A stretch of DNA of 64,000 bases from Antarctobacter heliothermus (GCF_002237555.1 NZ_CP022541.1:248001-312000); one strand, 5' to 3'; numbered from the stretch's first letter, positions 8,745 to 17,443 are shown. Notes: generated from the sequence alone by a model not told the origin. Numbers and translations: made by a program.

Positions 8745-9214
8745 AGGCGGTGGTCATCGCGGCGCTTCTGGCGCTGTTGCCCATACTCGCACTGGCTGTA
8801 GAGCCGGACGAAATCCTTGCCGATCCGGCGCTTGAGGCGCGCGCCCGAGTGATCTCCAAGCAGCTGCGCTGCGTGGTCTGCCAGAACCAGGACATCGACA
8901 GTTCGAATGCCGGGGTGGCGCGGGATTTGCGACTGCTCGTGCGTGAACGGCTGACCGCGGGCGACAGCAACGCGGAGGTAATCGACTATATCCACGCGCG
9001 GTTTGGCGATTTCGTGTTGCTAAAACCGCCTTTCACACGCCGGACTGTGGTGCTGTGGCTTGCACCACTTGTCCTGATCGGTGCGGCGCTGCTGGCCGGA
9101 GGGCTCAGTATTGGCCGGGCCCGACGCGGGCGCGCAGACGCGCCGCTCGATCCGGAAGACGAGGCGCGCATTGCAGCGGCCATGGATCGATATGGACAGG
9201 AGGGATCGGAATGA
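8741..9214 (+). CDS. ccmH: Cytochrome c maturation protein CcmH
   Basis: 157 residues: signal sequence, the LRCVVCQNQ motif (C44, C47) that is diagnostic of CcmH/CcmL, a three-helix domain, and a C-terminal membrane anchor (about 105-125). It keeps apocytochrome thiols reduced and works with CcmF. Coupled by ATGA overlaps to both ccmG and ccmI. Confidence 0.94.
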   Translation: MKAVVIAALLALLPILALAVEPDEILADPALEARARVISKQLRCVVCQNQDIDSSNAGVARDLRLLVRERLTAGDSNAEVIDYIHARFGDFVLLKPPFTRRTVVLWLAPLVLIGAALLAGGLSIGRARRGRADAPLDPEDEARIAAAMDRYGQEGSE

Positions 9215-10347
9215 TCTGGGGTATTTTCGCCGCCATGGCGCTTGGGGGGTTGACCATCGCGCTGCTTCCAATTCGGCGGGCAGGAGCGTCACTGATCCAG
9301 CGTGCCGACGCAGTTCCGGCGGTTCTTGTCGACCAGCTCGAAGAGGTCGACCGCGACATGGCGCGCGGTCTAGTCTCTGCACCCGAGGCCGACGCTGCAA
9401 GGCGGGAAATCCGCCGCCGCATGGCGCAGGTCCTGCGGTGCACAGACCAACAGTCCGTCGCGACGTCGGGTGGGCGCGGAGCGCTGATCCTTGCGGCAGT
9501 CTTTGTCCCTGTTATGGCTTTTGGCTACTACGCGGTTGCCGGAGCGCCGGATGTGCCAGCAGCGGCGTTTGCCGACCGAGCTGACGATCGCGCCGACGCG
9601 CGCCGGATTGCCGAGCTGGCAGGGCAATTGCGCGACAAGCTGATGGCCGAACCCGATGGCGGCCCGACCGAGGGCTGGATGATGCTGGGGCAGACCTATG
9701 CGCGCATGGGCCAGTTCGACGAGGCGGTCGAGGCCTTCCGGACGGCCTCTGCCCGCGACGACGCGGAGTCGGCAACATGGTCGATGCTGGCTGAGGCGAT
9801 GATCCGGGCCAATGACGGGACCGTCACGCCGGACGCGGTGTCTGCGTTGGACAGGGCGCTGACGCTCGACCCGCTTAATCCGGCGGCGGCGTTCTACCTG
9901 GCGATTGCGGACGCGCAGGCGGGGGATACCGCGGCGGCCCATGACCGCCTGACCGCGCGACTGGCCGAGACGCCGGGATACCAGCCTTGGATGGACACCT
10001 ATATCGCGCAGGCCAATGCGTTTGGGGAGACACTCGGGCGGGCGGCCCTCGCGGCGCGTGCGCCTGTCGCCCCCGGCCCCAGCGCCGCCGATGTCGCCGC
10101 CGCGCAAGCGATGAGCGACGGGGACAGGGCGGCTTTCATCCGGTCCATGGTGGATCGTCTTGCGACCCGGCTTCAGGACGAACCGGACGACGTGGGCGGA
10201 TGGCTGCGGCTGGCGAATGCCTTTGGCGTGCTGCATGAGATGGGCAAGGCGCGGGAGGCTTATCTTCGCGCGGATGCGCTGTTGCCTGAGGGTGATCCGC
10301 GCAAGGCTGACGTGCGGGCGAGCATCGCAGGCCTGGATAAGCCGTGA
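9211..10347 (+). CDS. ccmI: Cytochrome c biogenesis protein CcmI (TPR chaperone)
   Basis: 378 residues. Two membrane spans (about 1-20 and 90-110) flank a cytoplasmic loop with a leucine-rich helix; a periplasmic TPR domain follows (repeats near WMMLGQTYARMGQFDEAVEAF and WLRLANAFGVLHEMGKAREAY). CcmI binds apocytochrome C-termini and hands them to CcmFH. The last 130 codons reappear as a decayed copy at 12545-12954. The stop abuts the convergent gene ending at 10348. Confidence 0.92.
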   Translation: MIWGIFAAMALGGLTIALLPIRRAGASLIQRADAVPAVLVDQLEEVDRDMARGLVSAPEADAARREIRRRMAQVLRCTDQQSVATSGGRGALILAAVFVPVMAFGYYAVAGAPDVPAAAFADRADDRADARRIAELAGQLRDKLMAEPDGGPTEGWMMLGQTYARMGQFDEAVEAFRTASARDDAESATWSMLAEAMIRANDGTVTPDAVSALDRALTLDPLNPAAAFYLAIADAQAGDTAAAHDRLTARLAETPGYQPWMDTYIAQANAFGETLGRAALAARAPVAPGPSAADVAAAQAMSDGDRAAFIRSMVDRLATRLQDEPDDVGGWLRLANAFGVLHEMGKAREAYLRADALLPEGDPRKADVRASIAGLDKP

Positions 10348-10890
10348 TCAGTCCAGGGTGCCGGGTCGCCATGTCCATCGTAGACCATCATGTGCCAGGT
10401 GGATCGGGACGAGCGGCTGGATATCCAGCCGCAATCCGGCAATTGGCGGCAGGTCCAGCGCGCTGACAAGGACCGCGCGCAGCACGATCGGGGTCGCCAA
10501 GGCCACCACGCGATTTGCAGGGCAGGAGGCCATCTGGTCCAGCCAAGATCGCACGGCTGTGCAGAGGTCGATCAGTGACGTACCCCCGTCGGGACGCATC
10601 TCAGGATCACGGGTCCAAAGCGAAAGCGATTCGGGATCGCTGGCTGCGATTTCGTCCAGGGTCATGTCGGGCCAGCGTCGGAAATCCTGCGCGCCGAGCG
10701 CCGGGCAGTCGTTCGGCTGCATCCCGAGCGCGAGGGCTACCGCGCTGGTTCCCGGCGCGGTCCAGCAAACGCTGCCACGAAGCCGGTCAGAAAGGGTACG
10801 CGCCCGCTGCAACTGCGCAGCACTCAATTCCGCGGCAAGGCGAAAGGGGTGATGTACAGACATGGGAGCGGCAACAAGGATCAGGCGCAT
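10348..10890 (-). CDS. Histidine-phosphatase-superfamily-like protein
   Basis: 180 residues starting MRLILVAAPMSVHHPFRLAA. The layout resembles the phosphoglycerate-mutase/CobC superfamily: DRLRGSVCWTAPGTSAVALAL, WPDMTLDEIAASDPESL, and a late stretch with NRVVALATPIVLRAVL. The catalytic RHG motif of true phosphatases is replaced (VAAPMS), so enzymatic activity is doubtful. In other alphaproteobacteria a CobC-like protein is found next to cbtBA, which supports a cobalamin-linked assignment. It diverges from the riboswitch-cbtBA unit. Confidence 0.6.
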   Translation of the reverse strand: MRLILVAAPMSVHHPFRLAAELSAAQLQRARTLSDRLRGSVCWTAPGTSAVALALGMQPNDCPALGAQDFRRWPDMTLDEIAASDPESLSLWTRDPEMRPDGGTSLIDLCTAVRSWLDQMASCPANRVVALATPIVLRAVLVSALDLPPIAGLRLDIQPLVPIHLAHDGLRWTWRPGTLD

Positions 10891-10929
10891 AGTGGAACTT
10901 TCGAACAGGTGAAGAGAGAAACCGTTGGC

Positions 10930-11045
10930 ATGAGAGCGCAGTTTGACCTAGTGCTTAAGTGTAGGGGAACACGGAAGCCGGTGAGAATCCGGAACGGTCG
11001 CGCCACTGTGATCGCGCATGCGTAAGTCAGACACGGGTCCCCGGG
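10930..11045 (+). ncRNA. Cobalamin (B12) riboswitch
   Basis: The conserved cobalamin riboswitch core is readable on the plus strand: GGGAACACGGAAGCCGGTG, then GAGAATCC, GCGCCACTGTGA (about 11000-11012) and AAGTCAG near 11024. It lies 35 bases before cbtB and should repress cbtBA when adenosylcobalamin is plentiful. Exact ends are approximate. Confidence 0.9.
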
Positions 11046-11079
11046 AATACTCATGACGCGTCATCAAAAGGAGTGCCAA

Positions 11080-11292
11080 ATGACTGTCGCAACCCGTCCC
11101 GCCGTTTCTAGCGATCTTCCCGCCATCCCGCTGCGGGACATTGCCCCTTGGGCGGCCCTGGCTTCGCTGTTGGCTGTCTTGGTGGTCTATTTCGTCGGTG
11201 CAGAACAGGGCGCATGGTCCGTTTTCCACGGGACAGACGTGCATGAATTCGTGCATGATGCGCGCCACCTTCTTGGCTTTCCCTGCCACTAA
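11080..11292 (+). CDS. cbtB: Cobalt transporter subunit CbtB
   Basis: 70 residues with one membrane span (about 23-42) and the C-terminal signature HEFVHDARHLLGFPCH, whose His/Cys residues are the likely cobalt ligands of CbtB. The ATG at 11080 follows AAAAGGAG. It is downstream of a cobalamin riboswitch and just before cbtA, the usual arrangement for this predicted cobalt uptake pair. Confidence 0.93.
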   Translation: MTVATRPAVSSDLPAIPLRDIAPWAALASLLAVLVVYFVGAEQGAWSVFHGTDVHEFVHDARHLLGFPCH

Positions 11293-11301
11293 GATACAGG
11301 C

Positions 11302-12012
11302 ATGACACGTCTTCTTGTGTTCGGCCTGCTGGCCGGGTTGCTGGCGTCCGTGGTGACGTTCGGCGTGGCGCGACTCGTTGGAGAACCCGCGCTGGACGCG
11401 GCCATCGCCCTAGAAGTCGCCGACAGTCACGCCCACGCGGCTGATACACCGAATCATCCCGATGCGGTTGGCATGTCGCGCCGCTTGCAAGCTGGGCCGG
11501 GATTGTTCGTCGGTCTTGCGGCTATCGGTGCGGCCTTGGGCGGGATCCTGGCGATCAGCTTTGCTGTGGCGCGGGGACGGTTCCTGCATGGATCGACACG
11601 AGCCACGGTGGGCTGGATCACGGCGTTGGGATTCGCCGCGGTGATCGTCGTTCCCATGCTGAAGTTTCCGGGGAATCCGCCCGCAGTAGGCAACTCCGAA
11701 ACGATCGGGGCACGCACGCTGGCTTATTTCGCCTTTCTGGCCCTGTCGCTGGCAACGCTCGGGTTTGCCGTCTCGGCGGTGAAAGGCGTCCCTTCCCGGC
11801 ACCGCAAGATGCTGATCGGGGCCGCAATCTATGCTGGAGTCATGACCGGGGCAGCAATCGTGCTGCCCTCGTTCCACGAGGTGGATCCGGCTTTTCCGGG
11901 TGATGTGCTCTGGCAATTTCGTGCATCGACGCTGGCGGTGCAGGCGACGCTTTGGGCCAGCACGGCAATCGTTTTTTGTTGGCTGGTCGGACGGTACGGC
12001 CAATCCGTTTGA
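11302..12012 (+). CDS. cbtA: Cobalt transporter subunit CbtA
   Basis: 236 residues, five to six membrane spans. It begins MTRLLVFGLLAGLLASVVTF and has a His-containing loop (DSHAHAADTPNHPDA) and a GTN-free central region ending FHEVDPAFPGDVLWQFRASTL, typical of CbtA. With CbtB it is predicted to import cobalt for B12 synthesis. It is nine bases behind cbtB and under the same riboswitch. Confidence 0.92.
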   Translation: MTRLLVFGLLAGLLASVVTFGVARLVGEPALDAAIALEVADSHAHAADTPNHPDAVGMSRRLQAGPGLFVGLAAIGAALGGILAISFAVARGRFLHGSTRATVGWITALGFAAVIVVPMLKFPGNPPAVGNSETIGARTLAYFAFLALSLATLGFAVSAVKGVPSRHRKMLIGAAIYAGVMTGAAIVLPSFHEVDPAFPGDVLWQFRASTLAVQATLWASTAIVFCWLVGRYGQSV

Positions 12013-12046
12013 CGGGCGGGGGATAGGTGTAACGTTGTTGAAAACT

Positions 12047-12504
12047 GATCGAGAGCCTTCAGCAAGGATTGTTCGGTCAGAATTTCCGACAGGACAATGC
12101 CCTCTGGCGCGTCGGGTCCATAAACCGCGTTGAAGGGGATGCCGTAACGGTCAAAGCTTTCGAGATAGCAGGAAGTCGCATCGTGCGGGCACGTCCAGTC
12201 GGCCTGCATCAGGGTGATGCCGTCGGCGGACAATGCCGCGCGCATAGGGTCTCGTTCCAACACCAGCGCCTTGTTGGCCTTGCAGGTCAGGCACCAGTCC
12301 GAGGTGACATTGACAAAGACGACCTGCCCGTTCGACACAAGCCGCGCGATCTCGGCGCGGACAAAGCTTTGCCAGGTAAGAGCGCCGCTGTTCGGCGCGT
12401 GGACACCAAGGGGGCGGCCACCAGCGCCAGCCCGGCCAGCAGCGCCGCGCCGGACAGGCGCGGACCCAGGGACAGGCGGCTGAGTAACAGCAGCCCTGTC
12501 ACCC
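12047..12504 (-). pseudogene. Decayed 3' fragment of a dsbD/scsB copy
   Basis: The minus strand matches the last quarter of the intact dsbD at 13652-15727: the thioredoxin segment DWCLTCKANKALVLERD and FDRYGIPFNAVYGP are present, and a second frame carries the preceding membrane segment (SAALLAGLALVAA in the intact gene). The reading frame breaks at about 12340 and the true stop is lost, so the frame runs on toward cbtA. It is a partial duplication, not a functional gene. It directly precedes a decayed ccmI end. Confidence 0.85.
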
Positions 12505-12544
12505 TACATTGCGATGCAGACACACAGGCTTGGGAGATCTCTGT

Positions 12545-12954
12545 AGCCCATGACCGCCTGACCGCGCGACTGGACGAGACGCCGGGATATCAGCGCTGGA
12601 TGGATACCTATATCGCGCAGGCCAATGCGTATGGGGAGACGCTCGGCCGGGCGCCCATCGCGTCGCGTGCTCCGGTCGCCCTGGCCCCAGTGCCGCCGAT
12701 ATCGCCGCCGCACAGGAGATGAGCGAAGGCGACAGGTCGGCTTTCATCCAGTCCATGGTGGATCGCCTCGCGATCCGGCTTTAGGATGAACCGGACGATG
12801 TGGACGGATTGCTGCGGCTGGCGAATGCCTATGGCGTGCTGCATGAGATGGACAAGGCACGGGAGGCGTATCTTCGCACGGATGCGCTGCTGCCTGAGGG
12901 TGATCCGCGCAAGGCTGACGTGCGGGCGAAACTGGCGCAAATCGGGCGAGAATG
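12545..12954 (+). pseudogene. Decayed 3' fragment of a ccmI copy
   Basis: The plus strand closely matches the end of ccmI (9940-10340): AHDRLTARLDETPGYQRWMD and AQANAYGETLGRAPIASRAP in one frame, then frame changes near 12700 and an in-frame TAG at 12781. The last part (equivalent of LANAYGVLHEMDKAREAY) is readable in a third frame. No start or signal. It is a second partial copy of a gene from this island. Confidence 0.87.
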
Positions 12955-12957
12955 AAG

Positions 12958-13578
12958 TCAGCCGATCCGGCGCAACAGGCTGTATTGGAAGGCCTGCTGC
13001 GTGCCTTTCGGGGTGACGTGCAGGTGGCGGCGATGCGCCACCAGCACGAATCCTTCGGCCAAAAGCGCCGCAATATCCTCGGGGCTGTAGCGGGCGACCG
13101 GCAGTCCGCTGCACCGTTCCGGCCCGTCCGGCGCGAAAGTGGCTATGATGGCATGGCCATCGATCCGGACGGCGCGTGTCAGGTTTTCGATATAGGCGGC
13201 CCTGTCGGATGGAGCGGTGAGAAAGTGAAACACCGCCCTGTCATGCCACAGGTCGTATGTTCGCGTTGGGGACCAGCTGGTGATGTCCTGGCAAAGCCAT
13301 GTCACGCTGCGCCCGGAGGACCCGAGTCGATCGCGCGCGGCATCCAAGGCCACATGCGACAGGTCCAGAACTGTCACATCGCGCAACCCCATCGCCAGCA
13401 CTGTGTCCGTGAAACGGGACATTCCGCCGCCAATGTCGATCACCGATGCGCCGGCGGTGATCCCGGCCATCCGGATCAGGTTGAGCGAGACGGCCGGGTC
13501 GTCCTGATGCCAGCTAAGGCGGGTCTCGGGAGTTTTGCCATAGACGGTGTCCCAGTGTTCTTTTCGGTCGACCGACAT
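12958..13578 (-). CDS. Class I SAM-dependent methyltransferase
   Basis: 206 residues starting MSVDRKEHWDTVYGKTPETR (an ATG two codons earlier, 13584, is equally possible). The SAM-binding motif I is VIDIGGGMSRFTDTVL, with an acidic residue at the end of the second strand (VTVLDLS) and a WHDRAVFHFL motif. This small family is common in proteobacteria; its substrate is unknown. No close operon partner: the ccmI remnant lies downstream and dsbD upstream on the same strand with a 73-base gap. Confidence 0.85.
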   Translation of the reverse strand: MSVDRKEHWDTVYGKTPETRLSWHQDDPAVSLNLIRMAGITAGASVIDIGGGMSRFTDTVLAMGLRDVTVLDLSHVALDAARDRLGSSGRSVTWLCQDITSWSPTRTYDLWHDRAVFHFLTAPSDRAAYIENLTRAVRIDGHAIIATFAPDGPERCSGLPVARYSPEDIAALLAEGFVLVAHRRHLHVTPKGTQQAFQYSLLRRIG

Positions 13579-13651
13579 GGCCATGCCCTCTGACGCGGAA
13601 TTGCAGACCAACTATAGCTCGAACACATTCGGAAAATAAAATGATTCCACG

Positions 13652-15727
13652 TCAGTCCGGCAAGGCTGCCTGATCGAGAGCCTTCAGCACGGATTGGGTC
13701 GTCAGGAGTTCCGACAGGACGATACCCTCAGGCGCGGCCGGTCCATAGACCGCGTTGAAGGGGATGCCGTAGCGGTCAAAGCTTTCGAGATAGCGCGAGA
13801 TGGCGTCGTCCGGGCGCGTCCAGTCGGCCTGCATCAGCGTGATTCCATCGGCGGATAACGCAGTGCGCACGGGGTCGCGTTCCAGCACCAACGCCTTGTT
13901 AGCCTTGCAGGTCAGGCACCAATCCGCGGTGACATCGACAAAGACGACCTTTCCGTTCGACACCTGCCGCGCGATCTCGGCGCGGGCAAAGCTTTGCCAC
14001 GCCAGCGCGCCGTTGGTCGGCACGGGGGTGGCTTCGGGCGCGGACACCATGTGGGCGGCCACCAGAGCCAGCCCGGCCAGCAGCGCAGCGCTGGACAGGC
14101 GCCGACCCGGTGACATCCGTTTGAGTGATAGCAGCCCCGTAACCGCCATTGCCAATGCCAGCACGATCAGCGCGGTCCGCGCCCCTGCGACGCCGCTCAT
14201 GACCCAGACCAGCCATCCAAGGGTGGCCAGCAGCATCAGCCCCAGCCCCGCCTTGACCAGCAGCATCCAGCGCCCAGGCTTAGGGAGGCGCGTCACCATC
14301 CCCGGCCACGCGGCGACCAGAAGGTAGGGCAGCGCCAGTCCCAGCCCCAGCGCCATAAAGACCACTGCGATATCCAGGCCCCTTCCGGCCAATGCAAAGG
14401 CGATGGCGGTGCCCAGCAGGGGCGCTGAACAGGGCGTCGCCATGACCGCCGCGAAGAGGCCGGTGGCGAAATCTCCGCCGCCGCTATTGGCCATGCGCGT
14501 CTGAAGCCGCGACGGCAGGGAGATTTCGAACGCGCCCAGCAGGTTGCCGGTAAAGACCGTCATGACAACGATCAGCACCGCAAGGAAGACAGGGTTCTGA
14601 AACTGCACGCCCCAGCCCACGGACACGCCCGCCCATTTCAACCCATACAGAACCGCCGCAAGCCCCCACATGAAGGTGATGACCCCGGCGGCGGCCGCCA
14701 GAAAACCGCGGCGGATGCGCGGGCCATCCTGCGGATCGTGGCGCAGGACAGTCGAGAGCTTGATCGATAGGACAGGCAGCACGCAGGGCATTGCGTTCAG
14801 GATCAGGCCACCAAGGAAGGCCAGCGCGGCGATTCCGACCAGCTTCCCCGCCCTGGTCCGCTGCGTCGCCAGACGGAAGGGCGGCGCAGGGGCGCGCGTC
14901 ACCGATGTCGTGGGCACCGTATAGGCGCCATCGGCCCCGTCGGTCACGGTAATCAGCGGTGCCTCGGACGGGACGGAGGACAGGATCGGAAGCTGCGCCC
15001 AAAGCAGGCTTCCGTCATCGCCCAGCCGTATGTCAGGTGCACCGAAGGCGACGCCATCACCGGCCTCGGGGAAGATGTCGGGCGCGTCGAAGGCTTTGGT
15101 GCTGCGCAGCGCGATGGTCAGGCTGCGCGCAGCGTCATCCACATGGAATTGCGCTGAGGTGATCCGGGCGACAGGGGCCTCTTGCGGGACCTTGTCCACG
15201 AAACGCCCGATCCGGTCTGCAGAGGTCTGATCGATGCCGCTGCCCTGCGGCAGGTCGAGCGTCAGGACGAAATCCTCGGGCACGCAGATCTCGGAACAGA
15301 CCAGCAGCGACACGGCGGCGTGCAGCCGGGTTGCGACGCCGGGCTGTTTCAGCGTGATCCGCAAGGGGAACACGACCTCGCCATGATAGCCGAAATTCTG
15401 GATGCCGAAGGAAGTGAAGCGTTCCGGCGCGGGCCATTGGAAATCGATCTCGGCGATGTTGGTCGAGCCGGACCAGTCGACGCGGGGCGGTGTGCCGACC
15501 TCGCCCGGTGTGTGCCAGTAGGTCTTCCATCCTTCCGCCATGTTCAGGTCCAACCCGGCGGCGAGGGTTCGTGATCCGGGCGCGACACCGTTCTGCGCGG
15601 TGATCAGCCGGGCAACGACAGGGGTCGAGCGGTGGCTGTCGGACGTGGCGGCAAAGGTCTCGGTTGCAATCAGAGACAGAGCGGCCAGCAGCACGGCAAG
15701 GCATGTCTTCAGGGGAAGGGTCGTCAC
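13652..15727 (-). CDS. Thiol:disulfide interchange protein, DsbD/ScsB type
   Basis: 691 residues. Signal peptide 1-26; N-terminal periplasmic domain with VVARLITAQNGVAPGSRTLA and LLVCSEICVPED (reactive Cys pair); an eight-span membrane domain with MPCVLPVLSIK and MATPCSAPLLG Cys residues; C-terminal thioredoxin domain with DWCLTCKAN. This N-terminal type is that of ScsB, the copper-tolerance relative of DsbD that passes electrons to periplasmic ScsC/DsbC-like partners. The DsbA-like protein at 21154 could be such a partner. The 3' quarter is duplicated as a pseudogene at 12047-12504. Confidence 0.92.
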   Translation of the reverse strand: MTTLPLKTCLAVLLAALSLIATETFAATSDSHRSTPVVARLITAQNGVAPGSRTLAAGLDLNMAEGWKTYWHTPGEVGTPPRVDWSGSTNIAEIDFQWPAPERFTSFGIQNFGYHGEVVFPLRITLKQPGVATRLHAAVSLLVCSEICVPEDFVLTLDLPQGSGIDQTSADRIGRFVDKVPQEAPVARITSAQFHVDDAARSLTIALRSTKAFDAPDIFPEAGDGVAFGAPDIRLGDDGSLLWAQLPILSSVPSEAPLITVTDGADGAYTVPTTSVTRAPAPPFRLATQRTRAGKLVGIAALAFLGGLILNAMPCVLPVLSIKLSTVLRHDPQDGPRIRRGFLAAAAGVITFMWGLAAVLYGLKWAGVSVGWGVQFQNPVFLAVLIVVMTVFTGNLLGAFEISLPSRLQTRMANSGGGDFATGLFAAVMATPCSAPLLGTAIAFALAGRGLDIAVVFMALGLGLALPYLLVAAWPGMVTRLPKPGRWMLLVKAGLGLMLLATLGWLVWVMSGVAGARTALIVLALAMAVTGLLSLKRMSPGRRLSSAALLAGLALVAAHMVSAPEATPVPTNGALAWQSFARAEIARQVSNGKVVFVDVTADWCLTCKANKALVLERDPVRTALSADGITLMQADWTRPDDAISRYLESFDRYGIPFNAVYGPAAPEGIVLSELLTTQSVLKALDQAALPD

Positions 15728-15728
15728 G

Positions 15729-15956
15729 TCAGTTTCCCGTGTTCAAGACAAATCCGATGCGACCGTCCGTGCAGCTCAACTGCGCGACGCCGGGCGAAGA
15801 TGTATCGACGACACGGCAGCCGGGCGGAAGCAACTCCGCGACCGCGTCACGCCCCTGAGTCGACAGGGCTGAGGGCGACCGCAGACAGTCACTGAGTGTG
15901 GCCGAACAGCCTGACAGGACCGCCATGGCCCCAAGCGCAAAGACGCGTAGGGTCAA
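15729..15956 (-). CDS. Small lipoprotein
   Basis: About 75 residues from a TTG start at 15956 (preceded by GAGGC, eight bases upstream). The N-terminus is a lipoprotein signal with lipobox VLSGC (Cys17). The mature part contains four more cysteines (DCLRSP, GCRVVDT, LSCTDG). It follows the upstream small membrane gene by five bases and precedes dsbD by one base, so it is probably cotranscribed with dsbD. No family recognised. The alternative-codon start lowers confidence. Confidence 0.55.
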   Translation of the reverse strand: MTLRVFALGAMAVLSGCSATLSDCLRSPSALSTQGRDAVAELLPPGCRVVDTSSPGVAQLSCTDGRIGFVLNTGN

Positions 15957-15961
15957 GTGCC

Positions 15962-16234
15962 TCAGGCCTCTTCGGGGCGGCTTTCCTGGCGCGCCTCGGA
16001 TTTGGCAGTGTCGTGACCGTGGCACGATTTGCCCATCATCTTGTGCATCACTAGGTGCGCGCCGACACACAGCATCAACGGCGCAAAGGTCAGCGCGTTC
16101 GATCCCAGCCCGGACAGCGTGCCCCCGCCGATGAAATACCCGGCTATCGGCAGCAGCATCACGGCGCAGCAGGCCATCATGACCCAATGCATCAGTTTCC
16201 CTGCGCCCTTGCCAGAGTGTCCATCATCCTTCAT
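15962..16234 (-). CDS. DUF2933-like small membrane protein
   Basis: 90 residues: two membrane spans (about 14-34 and 48-63) with a CC pair in the first, followed by CVGAHLVMHKMMGKSCHGHD. The His/Met/Cys-rich tail is like DUF2933-type proteins that sit next to copper-resistance genes. It is first in a minus-strand operon with the lipoprotein and dsbD, and a CueR-type promoter lies 40 bases upstream (16274-16299). Confidence 0.7.
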   Translation of the reverse strand: MKDDGHSGKGAGKLMHWVMMACCAVMLLPIAGYFIGGGTLSGLGSNALTFAPLMLCVGAHLVMHKMMGKSCHGHDTAKSEARQESRPEEA

Positions 16235-16269
16235 CGCCCGATCCTTTCGCGGTGACAGCGAGAGCGGTT

Positions 16270-16299
16270 ATGGCCCCCTCCTGCAACGGAAGGTCAAGG
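16270..16299 (-). promoter_or_regulatory. CueR-type operator/promoter
   Basis: Minus strand: TTGACC, a 19-bp spacer containing TTCCGTTGCAGGA, then CATAAC. The layout is the same as at 85-116 and drives the 16234 gene and probably dsbD. Confidence 0.72.
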
Positions 16300-16318
16300 A
16301 TACAAACAGATACATTTC
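16299..16318 (+). promoter_or_regulatory. Candidate response-regulator operator (10-bp direct repeat)
   Basis: Two tandem decamers GATACAAACA and GATACATTTC abut the CueR-type site. They match the pair before the response regulator gene (3664-3683). The site lies 75 bases before the L,D-transpeptidase start. Confidence 0.55.
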
Positions 16319-16392
16319 TCTGGCCCTGCTGCGATTGATGTGTGCGGCCCGGCCTGTATCTATCATCGCCAAAGCTGACAAAGGATCCGACC

Positions 16393-16959
16393 ATGACAAG
16401 ACAGGCATCGACACGCCGTGCTGTTCTGCGCGCGGCCGTGGCTTCGGCCGGGCTGATCGCCATGCCCGGCATTCTGCGCGCGGCGGGGGATGTGCAGCGG
16501 CGCAACATCTCGGCGTTTCGTACCCACGATTGGCGCGACCACTTCGAACGCCTCGGCAAAGGCATCATCATCGCCGACACCGCCAGCATGATGCTTCAAC
16601 ACTGGACCACAGAGGGTGAGATGCGGCTCTACCCTACGTCTGTCCCGCTGACGGACGAGTTGACCAAACGCGGCTACACCGAGGTCGTTGAAAAGCGCAA
16701 GAATCCTGGTTGGGCACCGACCCCGTCGATGCGCGAGCGCAACCCCGAATGGCCCGCCTATGTCGAGGGCGGAGATCCGACTAATCCCCTGGGAACACGG
16801 GCGTTGTACCTTTCGTGGACCTATTACCGGATTCATGGCACGCAGGACACGCGCAAGATCGGGCGCAAGTCTTCGAACGGCTGCATCGGCCTCTACAATC
16901 GGCAGATCGAAGAGGTATACGACCGCGCGCCCATCGGCACGCAGGTCAAGTTGATCTGA
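16393..16959 (+). CDS. L,D-transpeptidase (YkuD fold), exported
   Basis: 188 residues starting MTRQASTRRAVLRAAVASAG with a Tat-like signal. The YkuD catalytic pattern is present: IHGTQD (H148) and SSNGCIGL (Cys164). Such enzymes cross-link peptidoglycan or attach proteins to it and are often induced by copper, although the active-site Cys is itself copper-sensitive. First of a plus-strand operon of cytochromes. A second paralogue is at 37716. The start is chosen for the leader and for the preceding GGATCC purine stretch. Confidence 0.88.
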   Translation: MTRQASTRRAVLRAAVASAGLIAMPGILRAAGDVQRRNISAFRTHDWRDHFERLGKGIIIADTASMMLQHWTTEGEMRLYPTSVPLTDELTKRGYTEVVEKRKNPGWAPTPSMRERNPEWPAYVEGGDPTNPLGTRALYLSWTYYRIHGTQDTRKIGRKSSNGCIGLYNRQIEEVYDRAPIGTQVKLI

Positions 16960-16984
16960 ATTCATTCAAGGCAGGAAAGACAAG

Positions 16985-17443
16985 ATGGATAAGTTGATCG
17001 GCCTGTTCGGAGTCGTGCTTATCGGTGGGATTGCGGCACTGGGATGGCAGATGTTCTCGCCCGCCGCGGCGCCTCAGGGACATTCCATGGTGTCGCCGGA
17101 TACCGCCGCCATCCCCGAAGGCGCGCTGATTGCCGAGATCTCACTGCCGGATGACCTGTCGGCCAATGCCAAGCTGGGCAAAACCATATTCGAGGCGGCC
17201 TGCGCCAAGTGTCACGGAAAGAATGCTGCCGGTCAGAACGGTATCGCACCGCCTCTGGTCCACAAGATCTACGAGCCAAGTCACCACTCGGACATGGCTT
17301 TCGTGTTGGCGGCGCAGAATGGCGTGCGGTCACATCACTGGAGTTTCGGCGACATGCCCAGCGTCGAGGGCGTGACCCAAGGCGACGTCAAGATGATCGT
17401 GGCCTATGTGCGTGAATTGCAGCGGGCGAACGGGATTAATTGA
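16985..17443 (+). CDS. Membrane-anchored monoheme cytochrome c
   Basis: 152 residues with an uncleaved N-terminal anchor (about 3-24) and one heme site CAKCH (about 72-76). The distal Met is probably in GDMPSVEGV. It resembles small class I cytochromes that carry electrons between periplasmic oxidoreductases and an oxidase. The stop overlaps the next start by one base. Heme attachment would need the Ccm system, part of which is encoded at 6-10 kb. Confidence 0.87.
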   Translation: MDKLIGLFGVVLIGGIAALGWQMFSPAAAPQGHSMVSPDTAAIPEGALIAEISLPDDLSANAKLGKTIFEAACAKCHGKNAAGQNGIAPPLVHKIYEPSHHSDMAFVLAAQNGVRSHHWSFGDMPSVEGVTQGDVKMIVAYVRELQRANGIN

